Shown here: in pieces, positions 1 to 13,400 of the stretch | How the letters are laid out: every line of letters begins with the position of its first letter | Position numbering within the stretch: position 1 is the first letter of the stretch | Assembly: GCA_019925795.1 (NCBI GenBank) | Contig: CM034303.1 | Coordinates: forward strand, 5,332,001 to 5,396,000 | Origin: Dendrobium chrysotoxum | Taxonomy: Eukaryota; Streptophyta; Magnoliopsida; Asparagales; Orchidaceae | DNA: 64,000 bases | Reading direction: 5' to 3' | Position numbers and translations under genes: made by a program | Notes under the pieces: model-generated | The model's database searches: none | What the model was told of the DNA's origin: nothing | Seen by the model: only the letters and a program-made list of their open reading frames with translations

Positions 1-224
1 TATTAAATAATAAAAAACAAGACAATTATACAAACAAATAAAAAAATTATGAAAAAAATAATTTAAACAAGTCATTTCTGATTGGTGGATCAGCCCAAAC
101 CCGACCCATTTAATAAACGGGTCAAAATTTCGGACATGAACCCGACCTATGTATTAAATGGGTCAATCATAACCCAAGTTTTTTTGATCGAGTTGGCAGG
201 TCGAGTAATTTTTTGACCCCTCTA
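1..224. other. Intergenic repeat remnant
   Basis: No gene is seen. Positions 85-220 carry several direct and inverted copies of short GGGTC/GACCC words (for example around 100-125 and 160-215), typical of decayed non-autonomous plant DNA transposons. No ends or target duplication could be set, so it is left unclassified. Confidence 0.3.
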
Positions 225-640
225 ATTTCATTAATATTTGTCATTGATTACAGATGCACTTCATCAAGGGAAGACATTGGCACAATATAGTAAATATATA
301 TTGTATAATGCATATTATATGATTGGAGTTGAAAGAACCCAATGACATAAGAGATATTCTTAAGAGATTGTTAGCCTGTTTATTTTGTTAGAAGGATAAT
401 AGTCGGGCAATGATGATCGAAGGATCATAGTTAGACGACAGTGGTAGGAGGGATCATAGTCGGGTGATTGTGAACGAAAAGATCATAGTCGAACGACGGA
501 AGTCAATGAGACTGTAGTCAGCAAGTGATGGAGGACCAGAGATTAGAATGAGCGTATTTAGGCGACTAAGGTTAGAGGACTGTAGTCAAGTGATGATGGT
601 CTGAGGATTATAGTTGGATGGTGATAGATGTCAAAATAAC
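225..640 (+). repeat. Repeat family R, copy A (partial, with minisatellite)
   Basis: Similar, in the same orientation, to the segment starting near 58,960. Both share a CTTCATC(A/G)AGGGAAG block and a GGAGTTGAAAGAA block, followed by a degenerate minisatellite whose unit resembles GATCATAGTCGGGCGA plus a GGTGGTCG-like tail (about 396-620). Copies B, C and D lie at 56-62.7 kb. No coding capacity is seen. It is probably part of an LTR or another non-coding element; the right end of this copy is lost. Confidence 0.6.
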
Positions 641-3300
641 AACAATGACCTCCTTCCTTTTATTATTTTAAAAAGCTTTGAGTCAGCATATAGCTTGGTT
701 GTTATAAATGTTTGGAAATCATGTTTATGGTCATACACATCTTTTTACTCCAGTTCTAATAATTTCTTTCCAGCTTTATCTTTTCATTAACAATGTCAAA
801 ATAAATATATGATTGTAAATGAAAATTATAACCTTAGATGTTTTTTTGTTAGTTCTATTATATAAGGCATGCTGCCAATATCTTTGAGGATCAAGTTTAT
901 ACAATATGTTGCACACAATAACCAATAAATATTCTCATATTTCTCATGTAATAACTCGCTAGCTTTATTATAATTTACAACATTGTTTTTCATCAACTAT
1001 ATAATGTTCTCTGGCCCAATCCAATCAACAACCTCAATAAATAATGAACATAGCATGCTGGAATCTTTAGTAATATATCAACGGATTTCAAAAAAGAAAT
1101 TTGTCATAGATAATACATAAGAAAAGCTATCAAAGTTCTATTCATTTCATATGTCCATCCATCGATCATTAGTATGCAACTTGTGTCTTTTCATGCTTTT
1201 TAGGTGAATATATTAGGAGCTTGAACTTCTCTTTGCAATCTCTTAGTAGGTTCACTCGTATTAATTTATAATATAATGACAGCTTGTAACATAGTCTAAT
1301 AGTAATGATGACATCGACAGCCTTATGTATAAAAGTTGAATTTATAACATTAAATGACATATAACTATCATAAAACCATCTAGCTAAAACCAAATCAGTG
1401 TGCTGCATGGCATGCTTAAATGTCATAACACTTTTTAATTATGGTTGTGATCTAGGTTTTATTCTCGGTGCAAAAAAGTTCTCGATCTCATATATCTTCC
1501 TCTTCCCCCTATCAGTACCTCTATGATGTGCATCCGAGGTTCATAACTTAAGTAGTGGAGATGAACCTCTTGTTGACCTCATTTTTTATGTGAGGTCGAT
1601 TTTACCAAGTTGATCCTACTGCTTAGATCCTTTTAGCCTAGCATGGACATGTCCACTAGTAAGATTCCCCTTAGGTAGATGCCCAATGACGTAGCTTTGA
1701 CTCAGCCCCATAATTCGACTCAAATTAAACCTAGTTCGACATGATCTAATTTGACTTCAAGCATGATAGTGTAATCAAACTTCGTTGAAGTTAATTGGGC
1801 TTGATTCAAGTGCAATTTAAACTTGACACGTTTGATAGATGCTACATAACCTGTCTCGGGCTAATTGGGGTTAATTGGACATAGGATTGAGCCATTTAAA
1901 GGCAATTTAAAATTAAATTAAGCAAAATTGGCATTAATCAAATTTAATTTGGACAATTCAACATCAACCCAATCAAAACTACTCAATTTCAGAGCAATGG
2001 AACTAAATTGGAATCAATTAAAATGTGTCAACGCAAATCGGCATGCTACCGAGTAAAATTGACTCAATTCGAGTTCAGTTTAACACCGATGCCTTCAATT
2101 AGCACAAATCGATGTGTTTCAAAGTGATCAAAATCAAATTGGTGTTGATGGAAACATGTCGAGTCAAAATCAATGCGATTCTGAGTTAAATTGACCCATA
2201 TCGAGTTCGATTTAAACGACGATGTAAAGTGCATGTTAAGTACTAATGAAAACTCTTATTTTATAAATGTTAAATAATATTTTCAATATTATTCCGTTCT
2301 TAATTTAATGCATATAGTGGCCATATGTGTAGTTAAAATATATTTGATGTATAACCTAGACGGAGGAATGCAAGAACAATCAAGAATATTGAGATATGAT
2401 GTTTACATGCCTAGGCATATGATGTAAAATATTTTAGATTCTTAAGGAAATATTATAACTGTAGGAGATCATCATATATCATGTTCACCCGTATAAACTT
2501 GACAGAGATCTAGGGATGCATATGCTCTAAATCACATCAATAAGTAAGAGTTTCATTAAGAAAGATATAAGATTTACACTCATCGATCCAAAATACTTTA
2601 ATTAAATATTATATTCAATATTTTTACTATTTTATTCAGTGATAAAATCTCCATAATTATCATTTTTAGTAGGATAATTATTACAATTAGAGTAAACAGT
2701 AGTAATTTGTTGCAAGTAATCATACTTTCTCGTGGGTTCAACACTCTACCCTATCACTTTATTATTTGATTCGGCATGTACACTTGCATATATTAAGTGA
2801 GATTTTATTAATTTTATATAAAAAAAATAAGCATTGTTTAGGGGTGATAGAGCCATAGAGTTTTATACAATTCAAAAGTTCACTCCACATGCCCCATAAA
2901 AATCCTTTATATTTTAAAAAATGAGATAGGTAAAGTGTCACATTACTTTTAGAAATGGACTGGAGTTGTCCAATCCCTATCTTTATATCTTTAAAATTCT
3001 CCCCTCCCTCTAGTCATTTGCCTCTAAGGAAGACATAAATTTCATTTAGTGGAAAATAATATTTTAATATAAAAATTAGGCATGGGGCTGTGACGCCCAA
3101 TCCTGCCGGCCACAGTGTTCTCTTAGAGAGAGCACAACGCCACATTACTCTAATTAATTTGGCCAAAATATAAAGACCTCAATGTCGTGGCGTCACAACA
3201 CCCTGGAGATAATTTTTTAGATTTTCAAACCATGCACACTGACCCCTGGGATCCCCCCATAATACATTCAAACATTCACATGCATACAAAACATGTTATC
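641..3300. other. Intergenic, no gene recognised
   Basis: AT-rich sequence without a convincing ORF; the few short ORFs show no recognisable domain. Around 1,720-2,230 there is low-order internal repetition: two diverged copies of a block containing AAATTGACYCAATTCGAGTTC and a following GATG, near 2,055-2,102 and 2,185-2,225. At 3,090-3,200 an inverted pair GTGACGCC / GGCGTCAC is about 100 bp apart. These look like transposon remains but could not be classified. Confidence 0.4.
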
Positions 3301-3639
3301 TGATGTTGTAGTGGGTTTATGATTTGTGGTTGAATGACATTTTTAAACCCAACCAATCAGAGATGGAGACAAAGGCGAAGATGGAGACTTTGCCTTGGAC
3401 CAATCACATGTTTATGATGATAGTCGGAGATGGTGAAGATGCAAGAGAAATGAGGATCTTATTGATCAAAGTCTTACTTATATATTTGCTTGAACATCTC
3501 GTCGAATCATCACAGTCAAAAGCAGTAGTATTTTGCGTATTTTTACAAGAAAATAAATAACCGATATTTATAAATTTTATCAGTATAAGGACATATAAAG
3601 TTTTTTTTGCATGCATAAAATTATTTTTCCATTTTGTAT

Positions 3640-4240
3640 AAGGAGTTTTTTAGTTTGAAGTAAAATGAGTGTAAAGAATTTCAAATATATGGGTCTTGAG
3701 GATATCAATGTTTGATTTGAAGTAAAATAAGTACAATGTAAAATTTTGATGTATTTGGAATGCATCATTTAACGCAGAATTGGTGTATTTGGAATTAGTC
3801 AAATTTTGTTGAATTCTAAAGACACCATAAATTCATCACCATTACATCGCATGCTGCTGCCTTTATCGCCGCCACCCACCTTTGCCTTCTCCCCCACCCA
3901 TCTTTTGACTTCACTGCCACCCCCTTCGATAGACCACCTGTCACCACCACCCATCTCCGGCTACCTTTGCCACACATTATTGGCAGCCAACATCGTCACT
4001 TGCTGCTTGTCGCCACCCACCACCTGCTGCCACCGCCACTTCTGATGATCATTTGCCACTGCTTGCCATCGTCACCATTATAGCCCTATCAATCACCGAT
4101 CACCACCATCTTTAAATTTTACATTACATTCATTTTACTTAAAAAAAAAAACTAATCATATATATTTCCTTTTTATATTCATTCAAATAATCTCAAATTA
4201 TTTAAAATACATTCCATTCCTAACAAACTTATTTAATTTT
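3640..4240. mobile_element. Inverted-repeat element with CCACC-rich centre
   Basis: The left flank (about 3,650-3,765) has repeated AAGTAAAATGAGTGTAA-like and AATGTAAAATTTTGATG words. Their reverse complements occur at about 4,105-4,235 (AAGTAAAATGAATGTAATG on the minus strand). The two arms enclose a C-rich block (3,840-4,110) of degenerate CCACC / GCCGCC triplets that gives a spurious open frame. The form is that of a non-autonomous inverted-repeat transposon that captured or expanded simple sequence. It ends about 210 bp before the CHIP start codon, so it may abut that promoter. Target duplication was not resolved. Confidence 0.5.
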
Positions 4241-4452
4241 CAGCTAGCCCAAACAACAACTCGACCCCTCGCGCAGTCTTCGCCATTCCTCCCTGTTATC
4301 TCGAATCTTCTAAAGAAAACCCGGGACGGAGTACGACGATCCAAATTCCAATTCCATACCCAGAGTGGTGCAAACGAAAGCACCTCATACACGGTTGTCT
4401 TCCTTGCTTTCTCAGCCGAGAGAGAGAAGAGGCGGGCGACCGTAGTGAGGAC

Positions 4453-7400
4453 ATGGCGCCCGTAGCAGGGAGCGTCGCCAAGCAGGCGGAGCTTCTGAGG
4501 CTCCATGGTAACGTCGCCTTCAAGAAAGAACGTATTGGAGCAGCAATCGATGCCTACACTGAGGTTCCATTCGATCTCATCTAAATATAAGAATGAACCA
4601 AAATTTCCTTCTCATTTCTTCTTGGTTGGCCTCCTGGATACGTCATCTCTTTTGGGAATCGGTGCTCGATTCGAGTAGAATGGGACTATCCTTTGCGCTT
4701 TTTGATATGTGGAATTACGTGGGCGATGGGGCCGTCTTAGTTTTTATTTATGGTTTGATTTTGTTCCTTACTGTAAACTCCCAGATTTTGCTGTTTTGGA
4801 TTTTAGGCAATTACGCTTTGCCCGGATGTGGCTGTATACTGGACAAATAGGGCACTTTGCTATTATAAAAGGAAGTAAGTGCAACCACCATAATAATTTC
4901 CTCCTTTGCTTCCTTGCGGAAATTGTTTAAATGGCTATATTGATGCTTTAGTTTTTGTCTTCTGCTGAGTTTGTTAGAGATTGGAAACGTGTAGAAGAGG
5001 ATTGTAGATCAGCTATAAAGCTTGACAGCAGCTCTGTGAAGGTAAGTTCACCTCTTTTGTTTGACTGCGTGCCCTGTGATCATGTGGAATTGTTTCTTCC
5101 TCCGTTGTACGCTATGCTTAGCAAGCTTTTTGTTACTTCTACGCCTTTCAAATTTTGCTGAGCCTTGAACAGAATTTCATTGTCCATTTATAGGTGAAGT
5201 TAAAGGCTAGGATATACTGATTGTAATGAGTATTTGTTTACTAGGGTTTTATTAACCAGTTTAGGATGAAGAAATAAGACAATGGCGCAAATCTTGTTTT
5301 TTTAGCTGCCGTGGGGTAACTTAATATAAATTATGATCATTATTTATGGGTTGATGGCATTTTAGTCTCTAATTTTGGATTAGAAGGATGTAAATGTTAG
5401 CAGTCATACACGATCGGCTCGACTGATATCTCAAACTCATACAGGCTCATCATCTCCACTACCACACCATTTAGTTATTCATTCACGTGCTCTGCTGCTA
5501 ACGACAGCACATGGCATTACAACCAATTGTCCTTTAGCATTTTATATATAACCATTACAAGCTCTGTAATAAGTGATGTTTAATATACAAATTATCTCTA
5601 CCAAACTGTTTCTTCTTCTTTATTTCTTTGCTTTTTTTCCTGATATTCAATATGGTATCAGAGCAGTAAGCTTCACAGCTCATTCTTCCCAGATCAATGG
5701 CAGATCAAGACCTTTCAAACACTCAATCCACCTCATTCCTCCCTGCTTCAATGGCATAATATACCATACCTTCCCCACTCAAACTCCTCATGTTAAACAT
5801 TAAACTCATTGTAAACATCCAGCTCAACAACGACAACTACTCAATATGGCGACTTTATGTCTACAAACTCTTTTCGGCTAATGGTTTTGAAGGCTATCTA
5901 ATTCGACGTCTCAGTTGCCCACCTGAACCTACCCTGTCATCCATCAGTACCAACTCAGTGACCACTGATTACCGTTTATGGCATCTCATTAACCAAAATC
6001 TAGTCTCAACCTTATTCTCCACCATATCCCCCTCCATTCTTCCCTACATTCTTAACCTCACCACAGATCAAAGGCTCCAACCGAGCAACAAATCTCATCT
6101 GATACAGCTTAAAAATGCACTTCACCACATTCAAATGGGGGACAACACCATGAACCAGTATCTTGCTCAGATCAAGGTTCTCGTGGATAACATCGTTGCA
6201 GCGGGGTCTCACATTGATCCTGAGGATATAATCCTATACATCCTAAACGGTCTACCTTCTTTATCTCACAACCTTCTTTCCATATAAAAACTCACATATG
6301 ATAACAATTGCTCTATTTCTTTTGATTCATCTGGCTTCATCATCAAGGATCTCTTGGAAAACCAAATTCTTCTTCGTGGTTGCAGCCGTGATGGTCTCTA
6401 CCCCGTCATGGCCCGTCAATCTCCTCCTACCACTGCGCTTCACAACAAACTCTCCTCCACTACCTTATGGCATGCTCGCCTAGGCCATCCTTACCAACTA
6501 GTTATGAACATCATAGCAAAAGCCAATCCATCTTTATGTATTTCATCTATTTATTTTTTATGCAAGTTATGTAATGTGGCCAAAAGGCACAAACTGCCAT
6601 TTTCTAAAAGCTCCACTCATGTTAGCTCTTCTTTATCTTTAATACACTCAGATGTTTGGGGCTCGGCCCCGGTTTCATCTCTCAACGGCTCTCGCTATTA
6701 TGTAGTTTTTATCGATGTTTACTCTTGATTTTGCTGGTTATTTCTCATGCATAGCAAATACGAAACACTTTCTAAATTCCAACAATTCACCACTCTGGTT
6801 GAAAATCAATTTAATTACAAAATAAAAACTCTTCGTTCAGATGGTGAAGGTGAGTATGTCAGCTCTCACTTCAAGCAGTTTCTCTTACACCATGGCATCA
6901 TCCATCAATTCAATTGTCCCTACTCCCCAGAATAAACGGGCTGGCAGAATGAAAGCACCGTCACCTGCTAGAAACAACTCGCACACTCTTACATGAAGTT
7001 AATCTCCCTCTCCAATTCTAGGTTGAAGCCTTACTCACCTCCAATTACCTTATCAATTGTCTATCTACCACGGCCCGCAATCTTCAAGCACCATTCCAAC
7101 TGTTACATGGTCACCTCCCCTCCTACTCTCATCTGAGAACATTTGGATGTTTATGTTTTCTCCATCTCAAGCATTTAAATTCCAATAAACTTACACCCAG
7201 ATCTCAAGAATGCATCTTTCTTGGCTACTCTACATCACATAAAAGTTATCGCTACTTCAATCCACAAACTAAGAAAATCCACATCTACAGACATGTTTTC
7301 TTTCACGAACTGACATATCTGTATGCCTCTAGCTCCTCATCTACAGTCACCTCACAAGCTCCCCATTCCCAATCTCCTCTCTTGTTCATCCCGATCTCCA

Positions 7401-10400
7401 CTGTCTTTCCTAAATAATCACCTCACATCAGCTCACATATTCCCTCCCAGCCTCCTGATCCCAACCCAACTACTCCAACCACCACTTGTTCTTCACTGAT
7501 CCCTCCAACATCTGCTAAAACTGTCACACTCCGCTTAAACTCCACATATCAACTTCCACCACCAATTTCAACTCATCCCATGCAGACACGTCTCAAAACT
7601 GGTCATCTAAAACCAAAGCCAATCTTTGATCTCTGAGCTACTTTCCCATCAACCTCCACTCCTACCTGTTATACTCAAGATGCCAAATCTCCACATTAGC
7701 GTTCTGCTATGTCCGCTGGATTCCTTGCCTTGCAAAAACAGGGCACATGGTCCTTAGTTCCACCTCTCTCAAATCAGTCCATACTTGGATGCCGTTGGAC
7801 ATACAAGACTAACTGCGACTTGATGGCCAAATCGATTGCTACAAAGCCAGATTAGTTGCTCAAGGTTTCAATCAGGAGCTCGATATCGATTACCTAAAGA
7901 CCTTTAGTCTAGTAGCAAGATTCCCACGATCCGGATCTTACTCATCATAGCTCTTTACCGAAATTGGAACATCATCCAATTAGAGGTCTCCAATACTTTT
8001 CTGCATGGAAATCTCAAAGAAGATGTTTATATGTGACAACCTCCTGGTTTCATAGATGTTCAATTTCCCCATCATGTTTGCAAACTTCACAAAGCCATAT
8101 ATGGTCTCAAGCAAGCTCCAAGGAAATGGTTTCACAAGTTCACCTCTCTGCTCATCAACATTGGTTTCACATTCAGCAAACCAGATCCCTCATTACTTAT
8201 TTACTCCCACACCAATATACAAATATATCTACTAATCTATGTAGATGACATGCTCATCACAGGTAATCATCCACCAACCATTCGACAGCTCCTTTCCAAG
8301 CTTCAAACTGCTTTCTCACTCAAAGAGCTAGGCATGGTCTCACTCTTTTTGGGCATCCACATGCATCATACTCCTAATGGTTACTTCCTAAACCAAACAC
8401 ACTATGCTAAGAATATTCTCAAAGCCTCTGACTTTGACAACTGTAAACTAGCTCTCACGCCTATGTCTACCAAACCATCCACATGTCCACTAGCAGATCA
8501 TCCTTTCGACAATCCTACTCTTTACCGTCAGCTAGTCGGCTCTCTCCATTATCTCACCATTATAAGACTGGACATTGCCTATGCCACCAATCAAATATGT
8601 CAACACATGCACAGTTCCACTAACTCTCATTATCAATCTCTCAAACGATTGTTGAGGTACATTCAAGGCACCATTCAATATGGACTTCCTCTTGTTCGCA
8701 GCCAACTTCACCTTCGCACCTACGTGGATGCTGCTGGGCCATAGACACTTTAGACCGCAAATCTATCATAGGTTTTTGCACATTTCTATGGACAATAAGA
8801 TCTCTTGGAGCGTTAAAAAGCAAGTTACGGTGGCCAAATCATCAATGGAGACAGAATATCGAGCTCTGGTTCAGCAACATCAGATGTCATTTGGCTCAGA
8901 CGACTCCTGGTAAACTTTTAAGAACCGCAAACATCCACAACAACACTCTACTGTGACAATACCTCAGCAATGGCCTTTGCAAACAATCACATCTTTCACA
9001 CCAAGATTAAACACATAGAGATTGATTATCACTTCATCAGTGACCATATCAAGTCTAATGCGATTGCAATTCATCATATCAACTCACTCGATCAAATAGC
9101 AGATATCCTAACCAAGCCTTTGTCAGCCACAAGGTTTCATACTCTCCGACACAAATTAACGATTCAGTCACCGAATCATTGATTTGAGGGGGGCTGTTAG
9201 AACTCATATACAATCGGCTGATATCTTAAATTCACACAGGCTCATCATCTCTACTACCACACCATTCGGTTATTCATTCACGTGCTCTACTCTACTGCTA
9301 ATGGTAGCACATGGCATTTCAACCAAGTGTCCTTTAGCATTTTATATATAACCATTACAACCTTTGTATTATGTGATGTTCAATAAACAAATTATCTCTA
9401 CGGCTCTACCAAACTGTTTCTTCTTCTTCTCTATTTCTCTGCTCTTTTCCTGATATTCAATAGTAAATAGTTTGCATTTCAAGTCAGCTTTTAGTTTTAG
9501 GTATGGCAGTAGTAGATCAACTACTTCTTGAAGTATTTGGCTTCAGTTTAGTTTTATACTTGCTGCCTGCAGCTTTTTTATAGATTGTTTTCACTAAAGG
9601 ATGAGATAGATTTAGCTAGTAATAGTGGGTTAAAAGTGAACATCTAGTTTCGTATTAGCATGAACTGTATCTACCTCTATAAGATTATTATAGGCTCTAC
9701 AAAGGCAATGACAATGACAATGTAACATTTTAGGAGCAAGTTCCTGTACTATTTTTGTTGGTGGAATGTGTAATCACATCCTTATATGTCCTGAGAAACA
9801 TTAAAATGCGTGAAAATTAGCTATACCAATATTTATCCTCATTTATTTACTTTTTCATGCATGTATTGTTTTCTTCGTTTTCTATTCTCTAGTTTTCATT
9901 CCTTCTTAGCTTCCAGTGTGATATTTCCTTTGTTATATTTACTTGGTCATACTTCTTTCATAAATGTTTGTTTTTTTTTCTTGTTATCATTTATTTTGGA
10001 TCCAATGAATTGAATGGTTTTATCGAAAATCTTTTTTTTATTTTTTTTATTGGGGAGGCAAGGGAAGTTCCAGTGGAGGCCTAGCAGATTCTGCAACAAT
10101 ATCAAGTTGTATTTTAGCCACCGGTCGGGTTACCACTCCCTCGAGAGCACGAGCATGCTATCAACTTGAAAGAAGGGACTTCCCCCATTAGTGTCAGACC
10201 ATACCATTACCCCCAGATTCAAAAAGATGAGATAGAGAGGTTGATCAGGGAAATGATGGAAGCATGGATCATCAGACCTAGTGTGAGTCTCTTCTCTAGC
10301 CCGGTACTATTGGTGAAAAAGAAGGATGGCAGCTGGAGGTTATGTGTAGATTATATGGCTCTAAATAAGGAAATATTGCTAGGTAAGTTTTCAATTTCCG

Positions 10401-13400
10401 TGATAGATGAACCCTTCGATGAGTTTTTTGGAGCTGTGATTTTCTCCAAAGTTGATTTGAAGTCGGAGTACTATTAAATCAAGATGAAGACAGTAGATGT
10501 GCACAAGACGACCTTCAGGACACATGAAGGGCACTACGAATTCCTGGTGATGTCTTTTGGCCTCACCAATGCCCCTACCACTTTCCAGTCACTTATGAAC
10601 CAAGTGTTTCAGCCATATCTCCGAAAGTTTGTCTTGGTATTCATTGATGACATTTTAATATACAACAAGACAGAGGCAGAACATGGGGAGCAATTAAAGA
10701 CATTGATGGGGATCTTGAGGGAGCATCAATTGTTTGCCAACTGGAAAAAGTGTATGTTTGGGCAACCACAGGTGGAGTATCTAGGACATGTGGTATCCAA
10801 AGAGGAAGTGTATGCCGACTAGTCCAAGATTTAGGCCATGGTGGACTGGCCTCTTCCTAAGAACTTAAGGGAGCTACGGAGGTTCTCAGTGCTCATCGAT
10901 TATTACAGGAAGTTTGTGAAGGGATACGACACCATAGCAAGACCTCTGACAAAGCAGTTGAAGAAAGATAACTTCAAGTGGGGGGAGGAAGCATCTCGAG
11001 CATTCCGGGAGTTGAAGACAGTTCTGACTAATGTACCTGTACTGGCACTCCCAGATTTTAGGAGACCATTTGTAGGGGAGACAAATGCCTCGTATTATGG
11101 GTTAGTATCAGTACTTATGCAAGACCAAAGACCTATTGCATATTTCAGCCAAGTACTCATAGCCAGGGCAAGGCTCAAATCAATATACGAACGAGAGCTG
11201 ATTGCAATTGTCTTGAAAATTCAGAAGTGACGACCTTATCTGTCGAGGAGATATTTTATAGTCAGGACAGATCAGAGAAGTCTGAAGTATTTGTTGGAGC
11301 AATGGATGGTTATGGAGGAGCATCGGAGATGGATTTCCGAACTACTTGGATACGACTTTGAGATATAGTACCGACCAGGCTTAGAAAATAAAGCAGCAGA
11401 CGCCTTGTCCAGGAGGGTCGAGTAGTCACAGTTGGCAGCCTTGTCAGTATTAATGATCTTAGATTGGGAAGCATTGAGGAGGGAGTGTGAGTAGGATGAA
11501 GGCTTGAGGAAGATCAGTAAAGAATTGTTGTAGGACTCGGATAGTCACAGCGGTTATGCTCTAAAAGGGGGACCGGCTACTCTACCAAGGGAGGTTTGTA
11601 CTCCCACGGTCTTCAAGTTACGTACCCAAGTTGTTGCAGGAATTTTATGGCAGTGCGATAGGGGGACATTCAGGAGTTCAGAAGACGTACAACTGATTAT
11701 CCACTGAGCTATATTTGGTGGGAATGCACCGGAATGTGGAAGACATGGTGGCGAGGTGCGATGTTTGTCAAAGGCATAAATACCTCACTATGGCACTAGG
11801 AGGGTTACTACAACCTTTAATTTTACCTAAAAGGGTTTTGGAGGAAGTGACCATGGACTTCATTGAGGGATTATCACGTTCGGAGGGATATTCAGTAATA
11901 CTTATGGTAGTAGACCGACTGAGCAAGTATGCCCATTTTATTCCCTTGAAACATCCCTACACCGCTATATCAGTCGCCACAGTATTTATCCGGAAGATAG
12001 TGCGCTTATATGGCATTCCAAAATACTATCAGACAAAGACAAGATATTCCCCGACAGGAACCGATTTTAAAAAGGAGCACATTATATCACCCACAGACGG
12101 AAGGCCATACATAAGTAGTCAACAAGAGTGTGGAGACATACTTGCGTTGTTTCTGACGCATCAAAATTATGGGTCAAATGGTTGGCATGGGCAAAATATT
12201 GGTACAATGCATCCTTGCACACAGCCGCACAGACGACCCCTTTCAGGATCCTTTATGGGAGGGACCCACCCCATCTGATACACTATGGGTAGAGTACTTC
12301 ACCAATATTCATTGTAGATCAATACTTGGAAGAGATGGACATGATACTAGTAGAACTCAAAGGGCATCTATTGAGGGCTCAATAACTTACAAAAAGAAGG
12401 CAGATGAACACAAACGGGAAGTGCAGTTCGAGCCCGGGGATAAAATTTATCTGAAACTAAGACCATACAGGCAGAAGACACTGGCCAAAAGGAGGAATGA
12501 GAAGTTATCCCCGTGATATTTCGGGCCCTATGAGGTGATGGAGCGTATTGGGGCAGTAGCCTATCGTTTGGGGTTACCAACAACGTCGTCCATCCATCCA
12601 GTATTCCATGTATCACAATTTAAGCGTACTATCAGAGATCACACACCCTCTTCCTCACTACTGGCGATTTTAATTGAGGCATGGAAGTGATTTTGGAACC
12701 AATGGAGATTAAGGGAGCACGACAAGGGATGACAGGAGCAAAGGAGGTCCTTGTTCGATGGAAGGATTTACCAGACTATGAAGCTACATGAAAACCCTAT
12801 GAGATGATCAGGAGATAGTTTTCATCCTTCCACCTTAAGGACAATGTGCAATTCGAGGAGGGGAGTAATTATATGGCAGCAGGTTCCAAGGGAGGAATTT
12901 CTTCCCCTCTTGTGGGGCCCAGTAAGGAATTAATTTATTATGTTAGGAAATGAATTAAAGGGAGGATTAATTAGGAAAAAAATTCTTAATTGAATTCATA
13001 TTAAAGAGGGAAAGATTTCCTAATTGATTCCAAATTGAAGAGGGAAATATTTCCTAATTTAATTCAAATTAAAGGGGAAAATATTTCCTAATTTAATTCA
13101 ATTTAAAGGGGGAAATTAATTAGGAAAGAAATTTGTTTTGGAGGAAATTTGAGAGCTTATTTAAGGAGGGGTCTAGGGTTATTTTTCTTCATGCATGTTT
13201 TGATTTTGTTGTAGTTTCAGTAGTTTTTTTTAGGGCTTCCTAGTGGCGTCTAGGTTGTTTGGGAGAGCCGATCTACCTCTCAAATTATAGATCGCTTGTA
13301 TCTTTTGTTTCTTGTTGAGTTATTAATCGAAAACAACCAATTGCACCTCCTAAATCTGCTGCTGTTGCTATTTTCCTGTGGATTTTTTGCTGTTGCTTGT

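Larger units (their letters stand above)
5395..9462 (+). mobile_element. Ty1/Copia LTR retrotransposon in CHIP intron 3
   Basis: A nearly complete but dead Copia element in the same orientation as CHIP. Evidence: two LTRs (5395-5652 and 9195-9462), a primer binding site matching initiator tRNA-Met right after the 5' LTR, a G-rich polypurine tract before the 3' LTR, and a perfect 5-bp target duplication GTAAA (5390-5394 and 9463-9467). Domain order is gag, integrase, reverse transcriptase, RNase H (Copia order). It is only 4.07 kb long. The gag zinc knuckle and protease are missing between about 6,290 and 6,350, and many stops and frameshifts interrupt the polyprotein. Confidence 0.93.
10056..13400 (+). 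mobile_element. Ty3/Gypsy chromovirus, 5'-truncated
   Basis: Domain order RT, RNase H, integrase, chromodomain on the plus strand identifies a Gypsy chromovirus (Tekay/Del-like by architecture). The 5' LTR, gag and protease are absent; sequence starts just upstream of the RT N-terminus. After the chromodomain a purine-rich GAGGAGGGGAG (12,857-12,867) is a likely polypurine tract, so about 12,870-13,400 is probably the 3' LTR. It contains a 34-35 bp tandem repeat and a GCTTATTTAAGG promoter-like word at 13,155. The right end and target duplication were not determined. Several in-frame stops make it inactive. Confidence 0.85.

Noticed and set aside
3806..4045. Proline-rich open frame upstream of CHIP
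   Set aside because: Degenerate CCACC triplets in the centre of an inverted-repeat element; not gene-like.
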